A DNA stretch of 64,000 nucleotides from the NCBI RefSeq assembly GCF_008386315.1, contig NZ_CP043808.1, positions 2,480,001-2,544,000 of the forward strand, written 5' to 3'. Below the pieces are notes generated by a model. It did no database searches. It had not been told where the DNA came from and saw only the letters and a list, made by a program, of their open reading frames with translations. Shown in pieces: positions 49,894-61,122 of this stretch; the stretch's first letter is position 1, and each line of letters starts with the position of its first letter. A program made the position numbers and the translations under genes. Source of the DNA: Serinicoccus marinus DSM 15273 (GTDB lineage: Bacteria; Actinomycetota; Actinomycetes; Actinomycetales; Dermatophilaceae).

Positions 49894-51746
49894 AGAGCAT
49901 CACGGTCGAGGACGTGTGGGACCTCGAGGCCGAGGACGGGTGGCTGGTCGACGCCCGCGGACGGTTCAGCTCCCTGGCGAGCACCCTGACGGGCCAGGCC
50001 ACGGCGGTCAGCACGACACGGGAGGGGTTGGCCGAGCACTGGGAGGGGGCCAGCGCCGAGTCCTACCTCGGCTACGCGCCGCGGCTGAAGGCCGCGCTCG
50101 ACGACGCGGGCACACAGGCGGGGAAGATCGAGCAGGTGCTGCAGCAGATCGACACGGACCTGGACACGGCGCAGAACGACCTGGACTCGAGCTACGTCCG
50201 GGCCAGCGGCGCCTGCTCCAGTGCGTCGAGGTCAGGGGGCTCGGTCACGTTCAGCTGGCCCGACGACGCAGATCGACCGGGCGAGATCGCCACCGAGCAA
50301 GGCCGGGCCCGGACCATCGTGGGCGACCTGCGCGAGACGCTGGGCACGCGGGCCTCCTCGCTGGACTCGGTCGGTCAGCGCGCCCGGGCCATCGCCAACG
50401 CCTGGGCCGGACCGGCCGAGGGCACACCGGACTGGGACCCTCCCGAGGACGAGTCCTACGGGCCGATGCAGACCACGCTGGGCGACACGACGACGGTGAC
50501 CACCGGCAAGGGCGACGACACCATCACGGTCACCGTCGACCCGGACACCGGTGAGACGGTGCTGACGGTCACCTACTACACCGACACCCAGTGCGTGGTC
50601 GAGGAGGTGCGCATCCCCGCCGGTCAGGAGGTCGTCATCAACACCGGCGGCGGGAGCGACACGATCACCGTGCCCGCCGGGACGGACGTGGACCTGCGCT
50701 TCTCCGGGGGTGAGGGGGAGGACACCGTGTCCGCCCAGGAGGCCGAGGGCGACATCGAGGCCTTCGGCGGGGAGAGTGCTGACACCCTCGAGCTCGGCTC
50801 CGGCTCCGACACCGTGCACGGAGGGGCCGACGACGACGACGTCGACAGCGGGGGTGGCGACGACCGGGTCTTCGGCGGTCTGGGCAACGACATCCTCTAC
50901 GGCATGGGCGGGGAAGACGTCGTCTCCGGCGGGGAGGGCAACGACTACCTCGAAGGGGCCACCGGGGACGACCAGCTCTTCGCCGGGCAGGGCGACGACA
51001 TCGTCTCCGGCGGGTCCGGCGACGACACCGGCCATGGTGGCGCCGGTGACGACACGATGTATGCCGGGTCCGGCACCGACTCCTTCACCGGCGGCCAGGG
51101 CACCGACAAGGTCACCGGCGAGGACCACGACACGATGGACGGCGAGCAGCGCATCACCATCGAGATCCCCTCCGAGGAGCACTACACCCGGTGGCTGGAG
51201 TTCGAGGTCGACGGCAGCGACGCCTTCCAGCAGCGGATCCTGGCCGACCTGCAGATGATGGCGTCCAGCGAGACCGGGCAGACCATGCTCGAGGCCCAGG
51301 GGCGCCACTACGACGAGTCCGGCTTCCTCGGGATGGGCAAGGACAAGGTCGTCATCCGGGAGTTCGACGAGCAGAACGGCTATGCCAGCCACGGCGCCCC
51401 CGGTGACTACTCGATCACCATCAATCCCGACTACCAGGGCAGCATCAACAACTCCACCGACCCCAACGGCTGGTCCGGAAAGCCGCCCGTCGTCGTGCTC
51501 TTCCACGAGATGGGGCACATCAACCAGTTCCGGTCCCAAGGTGGTGGGTCGGAGCACTGGACCGACCCCGCCACCGGCGAGCGCTACGTGGACGAGAACG
51601 GCCAGCCCCTCATCGAGCGGCAGAACGTCGGCCTGGACTGGGACACGAGCGTGGTGCCGGAGGGGAACGGCGACGACTACGACTTCGACCTCACGGAGAA
51701 CGGCTTCCGCGACGAGATCGGCGTACCGCGCCGCGAGTGGTACTGA
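49890..51746 (+). CDS. Large WXG-RTX-M91 zinc metalloprotease effector-like protein
   Basis: 618 aa, three parts. Residues about 1-190 are helical with a WXG-type turn (EHWEGASAESY, Trp 51), like type VII secretion substrates. Residues about 290-410 are RTX-type calcium-binding nonapeptides (GGLGNDILYGMGGEDVVSGG). Residues about 430-618 end in an M91/NleC-like protease: HEMGH at 539-543 provides zinc ligands and catalytic Glu, and LTENGFRDEIGVPRREWY matches the family C-terminus. No signal peptide, consistent with ESX-type export. Function as an exported toxin is inference; fold calls are strong. Last of the three-gene unit. Confidence 0.85.
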   Translation: MKSITVEDVWDLEAEDGWLVDARGRFSSLASTLTGQATAVSTTREGLAEHWEGASAESYLGYAPRLKAALDDAGTQAGKIEQVLQQIDTDLDTAQNDLDSSYVRASGACSSASRSGGSVTFSWPDDADRPGEIATEQGRARTIVGDLRETLGTRASSLDSVGQRARAIANAWAGPAEGTPDWDPPEDESYGPMQTTLGDTTTVTTGKGDDTITVTVDPDTGETVLTVTYYTDTQCVVEEVRIPAGQEVVINTGGGSDTITVPAGTDVDLRFSGGEGEDTVSAQEAEGDIEAFGGESADTLELGSGSDTVHGGADDDDVDSGGGDDRVFGGLGNDILYGMGGEDVVSGGEGNDYLEGATGDDQLFAGQGDDIVSGGSGDDTGHGGAGDDTMYAGSGTDSFTGGQGTDKVTGEDHDTMDGEQRITIEIPSEEHYTRWLEFEVDGSDAFQQRILADLQMMASSETGQTMLEAQGRHYDESGFLGMGKDKVVIREFDEQNGYASHGAPGDYSITINPDYQGSINNSTDPNGWSGKPPVVVLFHEMGHINQFRSQGGGSEHWTDPATGERYVDENGQPLIERQNVGLDWDTSVVPEGNGDDYDFDLTENGFRDEIGVPRREWY

Positions 51747-51836
51747 GTCGAGCAGGGCTCACTCTCTCCTCGGACGTCCCTGCCGTGAAGGTCAGCGTTG
51801 GGTGCCGGGCTTCCTGCAGCGGCAGCTCTTGACGGG

Positions 51837-52155
51837 TCATGACGCCTTCCTCTCGGCATACCGGGGCGCCATCGCCTCCATCTGGTCGATGACGAGCCGG
51901 ATGGCTTCGAGCTGCCGGTCCGGTGGGTAACGATGGAGCACCAGCAGCCGCTTGATCGAGGAGCGCAGCTTGGCCCGCACGTCGTCACGGACCGTCCAGT
52001 CCGTCTTGACGTCCCGCTGCATGACGCCCAGGAGCTCTCGCGCGATGGCGGCGAGCACGTCGTCCCCCATGAGCTCGACGGCTGACTCGTTCTGGGCTGC
52101 GGCGTCGTAGAACGCCAGCTCGTCCTCGGACAGCGCCGGGTCGAAGGTCGCTGGC
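51837..52155 (-). pseudogene. Remnant of type I restriction endonuclease subunit R (HsdR C-terminus)
   Basis: About 105 residues, from ATFDPALSEDELAFYDAAAQ through GDDVLAAIARELLGVMQRDV and DWTVRDDVRAKLRSSIKRLL to PRYAERKAS, closely match the C-terminal DUF3387 end of HsdR. An in-frame TAG lies directly upstream and no helicase, nuclease or hsdM/hsdS sequence is nearby. It is the 3' scar of a lost restriction system, downstream of the M91 gene. Confidence 0.8.
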
Positions 52156-52259
52156 GACGCCTACCGACGACGGCAACACCACGACGAAGGCTTCTGACAG
52201 CGGCGCGGCCTGACGTGTCCTACCCGCGTCGGGAGGCATACCCCGTGACCGACCCCCGT

Positions 52260-52280
52260 CCGGACACAAGAGGTGTCCGG
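52260..52280 (-). terminator. argG terminator hairpin
   Basis: CCGGACAC-AAGAG-GTGTCCGG, immediately after the argG stop. A short U-poor stem. Confidence 0.6.
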
Positions 52281-55154
<2,874 letters not shown>

Positions 55155-55171
<17 letters not shown>

Positions 55172-55865
55172 GCTGGAAGCGCGAGAGCCGCCAGCCGGCG
55201 GCCACGACACCGGCGACGAGGAGCACCAGCGAGGCGGTGACGGCATACACCAGGGTCATGTCGGCCACCGGGAGGTCGACGTCCGCAGCCACCTCTCCCA
55301 CCCGCTCGGCGATCGCCCGCACGGAGACGAACCGGAAGCCGCCGAGGAAGCGCTGGAGCAGCTGCTCCACGACGAGGACGTAGATGAGTCCGGCGATCAT
55401 GCCGTGCCGGGTCGCCGCGGCCAGGGCGGTGAAGAGCGCGGCGTAGAGCACCGCTCCCCCACCTCCGGTCACCAGCGCCACGACCAGCCACCGGTCCGAG
55501 AGGCCGCCCGCGAGGGTGGCACCGAGCAGCCCCGCCACCGAGAGCACGACCGAGGTGCCGGCGGCGACGGCGAACTTGGACGCGGCGACGGCATACCGGC
55601 TGACCGGCGTGGAGAGGAGGTAGACCACCGAGCCGTCGTCGATCTCCGGCCCCAGGACGCCGTTGGCCGCGAGCAGCGCCACGAGGGGCACCACGAGCGC
55701 GAGCCCGATCTCGCCGACGACCGCCGAGGCGCTGACCGGCTCCCCGGTGACGGCGCGCAGCACCCCCGCGAAGACCACGAGCAGGACCGGGAGCGCGACC
55801 AGGACGACACCGCGCCAGCCACCGACGATGGAGCGCAGCGCCAGCCGCATGATCGTGGGGTTCAT
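55155..55865 (-). CDS. ABC-2 type transporter permease
   Basis: 236 aa, about six hydrophobic segments (MRLALRSIVGGWRGVVLVAL; ALVVPLVALLAANGVLGPEI; GMIAGLIYVLVVEQLLQRFL). Contains the DDGSVVYLLSTPVSR loop typical of ABC-2 permeases. Last of a four-gene cluster joined by 4-nt overlaps. Confidence 0.85.
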
Positions 55866-56785
55866 GACTGCACCAGGTAGGTGAACACCGATTCCAGGCT
55901 CTCGTCCGAGGGGGAGATCTCGCGCACGGTGATCCCGGCCGCGCGCGCGAGCTGCGGTAGGGCGTGGGTGAACGCACCCATGTCGGTCACCTCCACGGTG
56001 ATGGCGTCTGCGGACCCGACCCGGGCCAGGGCGACGCTGCGCACGCCGGGCCGACCCATGAGGGCGGCCGCGAGGGCGCGGTCGTCGGTGGACCGGACGA
56101 CGTAGTGGCTGGGGCGGTCGGTCATGAGCCGGCGGATCGCGCCGAAGTCGCCGCTGGCGGCGTGCCGCCCGGCGACGACGACCTCGATCTGCCGGGCGAT
56201 CTGCTCGACCTCCTCGAGGATGTGGCTGGAGAAGAGCACGGTCCGGCCCTGCTCACCCATGCGCGTGAGCAGCTCCATGAGGTGCATGCGCTGCCGCGGG
56301 TCGACGCCGTTGAAGGGCTCGTCCAGCAGCAGGACGCCGGGCTCGTGGACCAGCGCGGAGGCGAGCTTGGCGCGCTGCCGCATCCCCTTGGAGTAGGTGC
56401 TGATCGCCCGGTCCGCGGCCTCGGTGAGGTCGACCTCCGCGAGCGCCCGCCCGGTCGCGGCGCGCGCGTCGGGCAGCTGGTGCAGCTCGGCGCTGGCCTG
56501 CACGAACTGGCGCCCGGTGAGATAGGCGAAGCTCACCTCCCGCTCGGGCACCAGGCCCAGGTCTCGGTATGCCTGCACGTTGCGCCACACGCGCTGGTCG
56601 CCGAGGCGGACCTCGCCCGAGGACGGGGCCAGGAAGCCGGCCATGAGGGCGATGAGGGTGGACTTGCCGGCCCCGTTGGGACCGAGCAGGCCGGTCACGC
56701 CCGGGCCGATCGTCATCGAGACGTCGTTGACGGCGACCACGTTGCCGTACCAGCGGGAGACCTCGCTCAGGGTCAGGTCGGTCAT
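55862..56785 (-). CDS. ABC transporter ATP-binding protein
   Basis: 307 aa. Walker A GPNGAGKST, signature YSKGMRQRAKL, Walker B VLLLDEPFNGVD, switch His in SSHILEEVEQ. ABC-2 exporter class. Coupled by ATGA to genes on both sides. Confidence 0.93.
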   Translation of the reverse strand: MTDLTLSEVSRWYGNVVAVNDVSMTIGPGVTGLLGPNGAGKSTLIALMAGFLAPSSGEVRLGDQRVWRNVQAYRDLGLVPEREVSFAYLTGRQFVQASAELHQLPDARAATGRALAEVDLTEAADRAISTYSKGMRQRAKLASALVHEPGVLLLDEPFNGVDPRQRMHLMELLTRMGEQGRTVLFSSHILEEVEQIARQIEVVVAGRHAASGDFGAIRRLMTDRPSHYVVRSTDDRALAAALMGRPGVRSVALARVGSADAITVEVTDMGAFTHALPQLARAAGITVREISPSDESLESVFTYLVQS

Positions 56786-57671
56786 CACGCCCCCTTGCTG
56801 CGGTAGCGGCGGACGAGCAGGAGCAGCCCGCCGGCCATGAGGGCCAGCGCGGCGAGCAGCAGCAGCCACCCGGTGAGCGCCGACTCCGGTGCCTGCGAGA
56901 TCTGGCCGGCGGTGTCGCCGAGCACCGCGGTGACGGCGTCGACGAGGGCGAAGGGCGAGAGCAGCGAGACCCAGTGGGCCGCGGTGTCCATGCCCTCGGC
57001 GAACAGCGTCTCCTTGAGGGCTACGGTGACGCCCAGCCCGACCATCAGCACGATGATGGTGCCCGCGATCGCGAGGCCGCGCCGCAGCGTCCAGGACGCC
57101 ACGAGGGCGGAGACGGTGGCGACGAGCAGGGCGAGGACGACCGCCCCGCCCAGCGCCCAGGCGACCGGCCCGATCTCCTCGCGGAAGGAGACCCCGGCGG
57201 TCAGGCCACCGATGAAGAGCACGAGCAGCGGCGTGAGCACGAAGGCGAGGATGGCCAGCACCAGCGAGGCCCACCGGATGAGTGCGAAGGCCGTCGCCCC
57301 CAGCGGCCGCGCGAGGTAGAGGCTGATCACCCCGAGCGCAGGTCCCGGCTGAAGAGCACCGGCGCCTGGGCCGCCACGAAGAGGACGACGAGGAAGGAGC
57401 TGCCGGAGTTGTAGCCCGCGTAGTTGAGCAGGTCGGCGTCGAGGCCGATGAAGCTCATGATGCCGACCTGCACGACGGCCGGGACGAGGGTCATGCCCAG
57501 GAGCACGAAGGGCAGGATCTTGGCGCGACCGGACCGGCCGAAGCCGAAGACGGCGAGCACCCCCGAGGCGAGCAGGGAGGCCGCGATGCCGCGACGGCCA
57601 ACCCGGGTCCCGGCATACCGGCGGTAGCCGATGTCGTGGATCACGCCGGCGCGCTCGGCGGGGGCACTCAT
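56785..57671 (-). CDS. ABC-2 type transporter permease, one frameshift
   Basis: N-terminal piece MSAPAERAGVIHDIGYRRYA to APVLFSRDLRSG and C-terminal piece VISLYLARPLGATAFALIRW to the stop are adjacent in different frames. One missing base in the four-C run 57330-57333 rejoins them as a 295-aa permease with about six membrane helices. Both ends show 4-nt overlaps with the flanking ATPase genes, arguing the gene is intact in the organism. Confidence 0.88.
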
Positions 57672-58633
57672 GCGGGCACCTCCTCGCGGAAGACGTCCTC
57701 GAGGCGCCCGGTCTGCGGCTGCAGCCGGACCAGGCCCACGCCGAGGTCGGCGGCGGCGTCCCGGACGAGGTCGCGGAGCCGGTCGTGGGCGAGGGCGGCC
57801 GCCGCCGCGTCGTCGGCGGTGCCCTCGACCTCGACGGGATCGATCTCGATCATCGTGCCGCGGGGCCGGCAGACCAGGCCGCGTGCGGCCAGCGCCTCGC
57901 CCATGCGGGTCTGGGCGTCGTCCTCCCCGAGCACCTCGACCAGCACCACCCCGGTGTCGGCGAGGAAGGCCTGGGTCGCCTCCGAGCGCAGCAGCCGCCC
58001 GCCGTCCAGCACGACGACGTGGTCGCTGATCCGCTCCAGCTCCCCCAGCAGGTGCGAGGTGACGAGCACGGGTATGCCGAAGTCGTGGCCGATGCGCTGC
58101 ACCAGGGCGAGCATGTCGTCGCGGGCCGCCGGGTCCAGGCCGTTGGTGGGCTCGTCGAGCATGACCAGCGACGGGTCGTGGACCAGGGCCTGGGCGAGCT
58201 TGGCGCGCTGCTTCATCCCGGTGGAGTAGCCGCCCATGAGCCGGTAGCGCTCCTCGGCCAGACCCACGTGCCGCAGCACGTCGGCCGCCCGCTCGCGCGC
58301 CGGGGCCGGCGGCAGGCCCGACATGCGCCCCATGTGGACCACGAAGTCGATGCACCGCACGTCCGGGGGTAGGCAGTCGTGCTCGGGCATGTAGCCCACG
58401 ACCTGGCGGATCGCCTCGCCTTCCCCGCGGATGTCGTGCCCCAGCACGGACGCCGAGCCCGACGTGGGCGCGAGGAGGCCGAGCAGGATCTTGATGAGGG
58501 TGGACTTGCCGGCGCCGTTGGCGCCGACGAGGCCGGTGACCCCTTCACCGACCTCGATCGAGAGGTCGGCGAGCGCCGCGACCTGGCTGGAGCCGTAGCG
58601 CTTGGTGAGCGCCTCGGTCTGGATGACTGTCAC
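57668..58633 (-). CDS. ABC transporter ATP-binding protein
   Basis: 321 aa, GTG start. Walker A GANGAGKST, signature YSTGMKQRAKL, Walker B LVMLDEPTNGLD, VTSHLLGELERIS. A C-terminal ~80-residue extension carries the usual ABC-2 regulatory half. First gene of the cluster: two ATPases and two permeases, suggesting a heteromeric exporter or two homologous half-systems. Confidence 0.93.
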   Translation of the reverse strand: MTVIQTEALTKRYGSSQVAALADLSIEVGEGVTGLVGANGAGKSTLIKILLGLLAPTSGSASVLGHDIRGEGEAIRQVVGYMPEHDCLPPDVRCIDFVVHMGRMSGLPPAPARERAADVLRHVGLAEERYRLMGGYSTGMKQRAKLAQALVHDPSLVMLDEPTNGLDPAARDDMLALVQRIGHDFGIPVLVTSHLLGELERISDHVVVLDGGRLLRSEATQAFLADTGVVLVEVLGEDDAQTRMGEALAARGLVCRPRGTMIEIDPVEVEGTADDAAAAALAHDRLRDLVRDAAADLGVGLVRLQPQTGRLEDVFREEVPA

Positions 58634-58662
58634 GGCTCGACCCTAGATCGCCCCCCCCTGAC

Positions 58663-59240
58663 TCACCCCAGGGGGCTACCCCCCGAGCCCTGCTCCGGCG
58701 AGCCCCCGGGAGGACCCGCGGATGAGCCGCGCGCCGTGCTCCCCTCCCGCTCGGCCCGGTCGTCGCGCGCCGCCGCGAGGACCTCGGGGTCGGTGCAGGC
58801 CCGGGCCCAGGCGGCGATGCGGGCCCGGATCTCCCTGCCGAGGAGCCACGTCCCGACCTGGTCGGCGACCGGCCGCAGCCAGGCCGGACGGGTGCTGAAG
58901 GTGTACTTCCACACCGCCAGCGTGCCCGTCACCCCGTCCTGCTCCTGCGGGGTGAAGCGCCATCCGCCGCCGAAGGTGTCGAAGAATTACGGGCCGGACT
59001 CCATGGTCATCCCGGTCTGCCGCGGCGGCCGGTAGCTGACGTAGCGGCTCACCATGGCCAGGCCGACGCGGGCACGCGTCCAGGTGCGGACGCCACCGCG
59101 GGTGCGGTGGCCCCGTCGAGGGAGTGCTGCCGCCGGATGAACTGGTCCCACCCGCGCCGCACCCGACCCGTCGTCTGCGACACAGCGAAGGCGTCCGCCG
59201 GCTCCACCCCCACCCAGATGCTGGCGCTGACCTGCGGCAT
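58663..59240 (-). pseudogene. SRPBCC (START-like) family protein, frameshift and nonsense codon
   Basis: Starts MPQVSASIWVGVEPADAFAV SQTTGRVR; the frame breaks near 59100-59102 (one base missing), then continues RTWTRARVGLAMVSRYVSYR, hits TAA at 58987-58989 just before FFDTFGGGWRFTPQEQDG, and runs on through MTGTLAVWKYTFSTRPAWLR-like sequence to 58663. SRPBCC fold proteins bind hydrophobic ligands. The nonsense codon is not a homopolymer problem, so this may be a real pseudogene. Confidence 0.65.
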
Positions 59241-59288
59241 ACCGGGAGTCTATCGGCGGCGGCGGGACCGCACGTCTACCCTGAGCAG

Positions 59289-60335
59289 ATGCCTGAGGGG
59301 ACGCGCTCGCTGCTCGCGCTGCCGAAGGCGCACCTGCACCTGCACTTCACCGGCTCGATGCGGGTGGAGACGGTGCGCGAGCTCGCCGAGAAGCACGACC
59401 TGCGGCTGCCGCACGCGCTGACCACGCAGTGGCCGCCGGAGCTGTCCGGGATGGACGAGCGGGGGTGGTTCCGTTTCCAGCGCCTCTACGACGCCGCGCG
59501 GGCCGTGGTGCGTGACGAGGACGACATGCGGCGGATCGTGCGGGAGGCCGCGGAGGACGACGCCGCCGAGGGGTCCCGGTGGCTGGAGATCCAGGTCGAC
59601 CCGACGTCCTACGCCCCCTTCGTCGGCGGGCTCACGCCGGCGCTCGAGATCGTGCTGGACGAGGCGCGCGTCGCGACCGAGGCGACCGGCACCCAGGTCG
59701 CCGTCGTCGTCGCCGCGTCCCGGATGAAGCACCCGCTGGACGCCCGCGCGCTGGCCCGGCTGGCGGCCCGGTATGCCGGGGAGGGCGCCGGCACCGTGGT
59801 CGGCTTCGGGCTGTCCAACGACGAGCGGCGCGGCTGGACCGGCGACTTCGAGCCGGCCTTCCGGATCGCGACGAGGGCCGGGCTGGCGAGCGCGCCGCAC
59901 GCCGGCGAGCTGCTCGGGGCCGACCACGTGCAGGTCGCCCTGGACCACCTGCTGCCCGACCGGCTGGGGCACGGGATCCGCGCCGTGGAGGACCCGGCGG
60001 TGCTGGACCGCGTGGTCCAGGAGCAGGTCACCCTCGAGGTATGCCCGGGCAGCAACGTCGCCCTCGGGGTCTACGACTCCCCGGGCGCGGTGCCGTTGCG
60101 GCGGCTGCTGGAGGTGGGGGTCCGGGTCGCGCTCGGCGCCGACGACCCGTTGCTCTTCGGCAACCGGTTGGCCGACCAGTACGTCTCCGCCCGGCTCGAC
60201 CACGGTCTCGACGACGCCGGGCTGGCGCTCCTCGCGCGTGGCTCGATCGAGGGCTCCACCGCTCCCCCGCAGGTGAGGCGCGACCTGCTGGCGGAGGTCG
60301 ACACCTGGCTCGGGTCGGAGGGCACCTCGTCCTAG
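59289..60335 (+). CDS. Adenosine deaminase family protein
   Basis: 348 aa from ATG 59289. Zinc amidohydrolase motifs: HLHLHFTGSM (HxH ligands), SAPHAGELLG (HAGE with catalytic Glu), DRLGHGIRAV, and ALGADDPLLFG (SDDP-like Asp). CPGSN replaces the common CPTSN. Purine salvage is likely, but the HFTGS motif (canonical is HLDGS) leaves room for another aminated substrate. Confidence 0.88.
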   Translation: MPEGTRSLLALPKAHLHLHFTGSMRVETVRELAEKHDLRLPHALTTQWPPELSGMDERGWFRFQRLYDAARAVVRDEDDMRRIVREAAEDDAAEGSRWLEIQVDPTSYAPFVGGLTPALEIVLDEARVATEATGTQVAVVVAASRMKHPLDARALARLAARYAGEGAGTVVGFGLSNDERRGWTGDFEPAFRIATRAGLASAPHAGELLGADHVQVALDHLLPDRLGHGIRAVEDPAVLDRVVQEQVTLEVCPGSNVALGVYDSPGAVPLRRLLEVGVRVALGADDPLLFGNRLADQYVSARLDHGLDDAGLALLARGSIEGSTAPPQVRRDLLAEVDTWLGSEGTSS

Positions 60336-60413
60336 ATTGGGGTCGTGGGCGCGACCCGGACCGTGCTGCTCTATCCGCGTCGCCGCCGGCGTCCACGAAC
60401 GGTAGGCGAGGGC

Positions 60414-60442
60414 CCGACATACATATGTCAGCCACGGTATGC
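60414..60442 (+). promoter_or_regulatory. vapBC promoter with palindromic operator
   Basis: CCGACA (60414-60419), 17 bp, TATGCT (60437-60442). A perfect inverted repeat GACATA-CA-TATGTC (60416-60429) overlaps the -35. Transcription would start 7-8 nt past the -10, at the GTG of the antitoxin (60450), so the mRNA is probably leaderless. Autorepression by the VapB/VapC complex is the expected mode. Confidence 0.7.
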
Positions 60443-60449
60443 TCGACCT

Positions 60450-60698
60450 GTGCGCACGACCATCCGGTTGCCCCAGGACCTCTACGACGAGGTGCGCGAG
60501 ACGGCGCTCCGCGAGCGCAGGACCGTGACCTCACTCATCGAGGAGTCGCTGCGCGAGGCCCTGGCCTCACGGAGCCACCGGCGCCACGACGCGCCCTTCT
60601 CGCTCACGCCGGTCGGCGGGGACGGCGGGCTCCGTCCGGGCGTCGACCTGAGCGACCAGGCCGCCCTGGAAGACCTCATGACCGATGCTCGCCCTTGA
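60450..60698 (+). CDS. vapB: VapB-type antitoxin (ribbon-helix-helix)
   Basis: 82 aa. N-terminal ribbon-helix-helix VRTTIRLPQDLYDEVRETAL and RRTVTSLIEESLREALA, C-terminal charged tail that would wrap the toxin. GTG 60450 is set by the promoter and lack of SD. Overlaps the toxin start by 14 bp. Confidence 0.88.
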   Translation: MRTTIRLPQDLYDEVRETALRERRTVTSLIEESLREALASRSHRRHDAPFSLTPVGGDGGLRPGVDLSDQAALEDLMTDARP

Positions 60699-61122
60699 CG
60701 TCAACGTGCTGGTGGGGGCGCTCCACCGGGGCTCACCCGGCCACACGACACTGCGGCCCTGGCTGGAGCGGGCGGTCGACGGGGAGGAGGTCGTGGGCAT
60801 CAGCGACGCGGTGCTCACCGGGACCCTGCGCGTCGTGACCCACCCCCGGGTCTTCACGACCCCTGCGACGGTGCCGGAGGCGGCCGCGTCGATCAGCAAC
60901 CTGCTGAGACACCCCAACGTGCGCACCTTGCGGACGCTGGCGGGGCACTGGCAACTGGTCCTCGACCTGTGCGAGCGGGCCGGCGCCACCGGCAACCTCG
61001 TCGCCGACGCGGCTCACGCGGCCACGGCGATGCAACATGGCGCGACGCTCATCAGTGACGACGCCGACTTCGCCCGGTTCCCCGGACTGGCCTGGCGCCG
61101 CCCGCTGGACCCACGTCCCTAG
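60685..61122 (+). CDS. vapC: VapC-type PIN-domain toxin
   Basis: 145 aa. PIN ribonuclease with metal-site Asp 5 (MLALDVNVLVGAL) and the C-terminal acidic motif LVADAAHAATA...LISDDADFARF. Its 3' end overlaps the convergent murB stop. Confidence 0.9.
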   Translation: MLALDVNVLVGALHRGSPGHTTLRPWLERAVDGEEVVGISDAVLTGTLRVVTHPRVFTTPATVPEAAASISNLLRHPNVRTLRTLAGHWQLVLDLCERAGATGNLVADAAHAATAMQHGATLISDDADFARFPGLAWRRPLDPRP

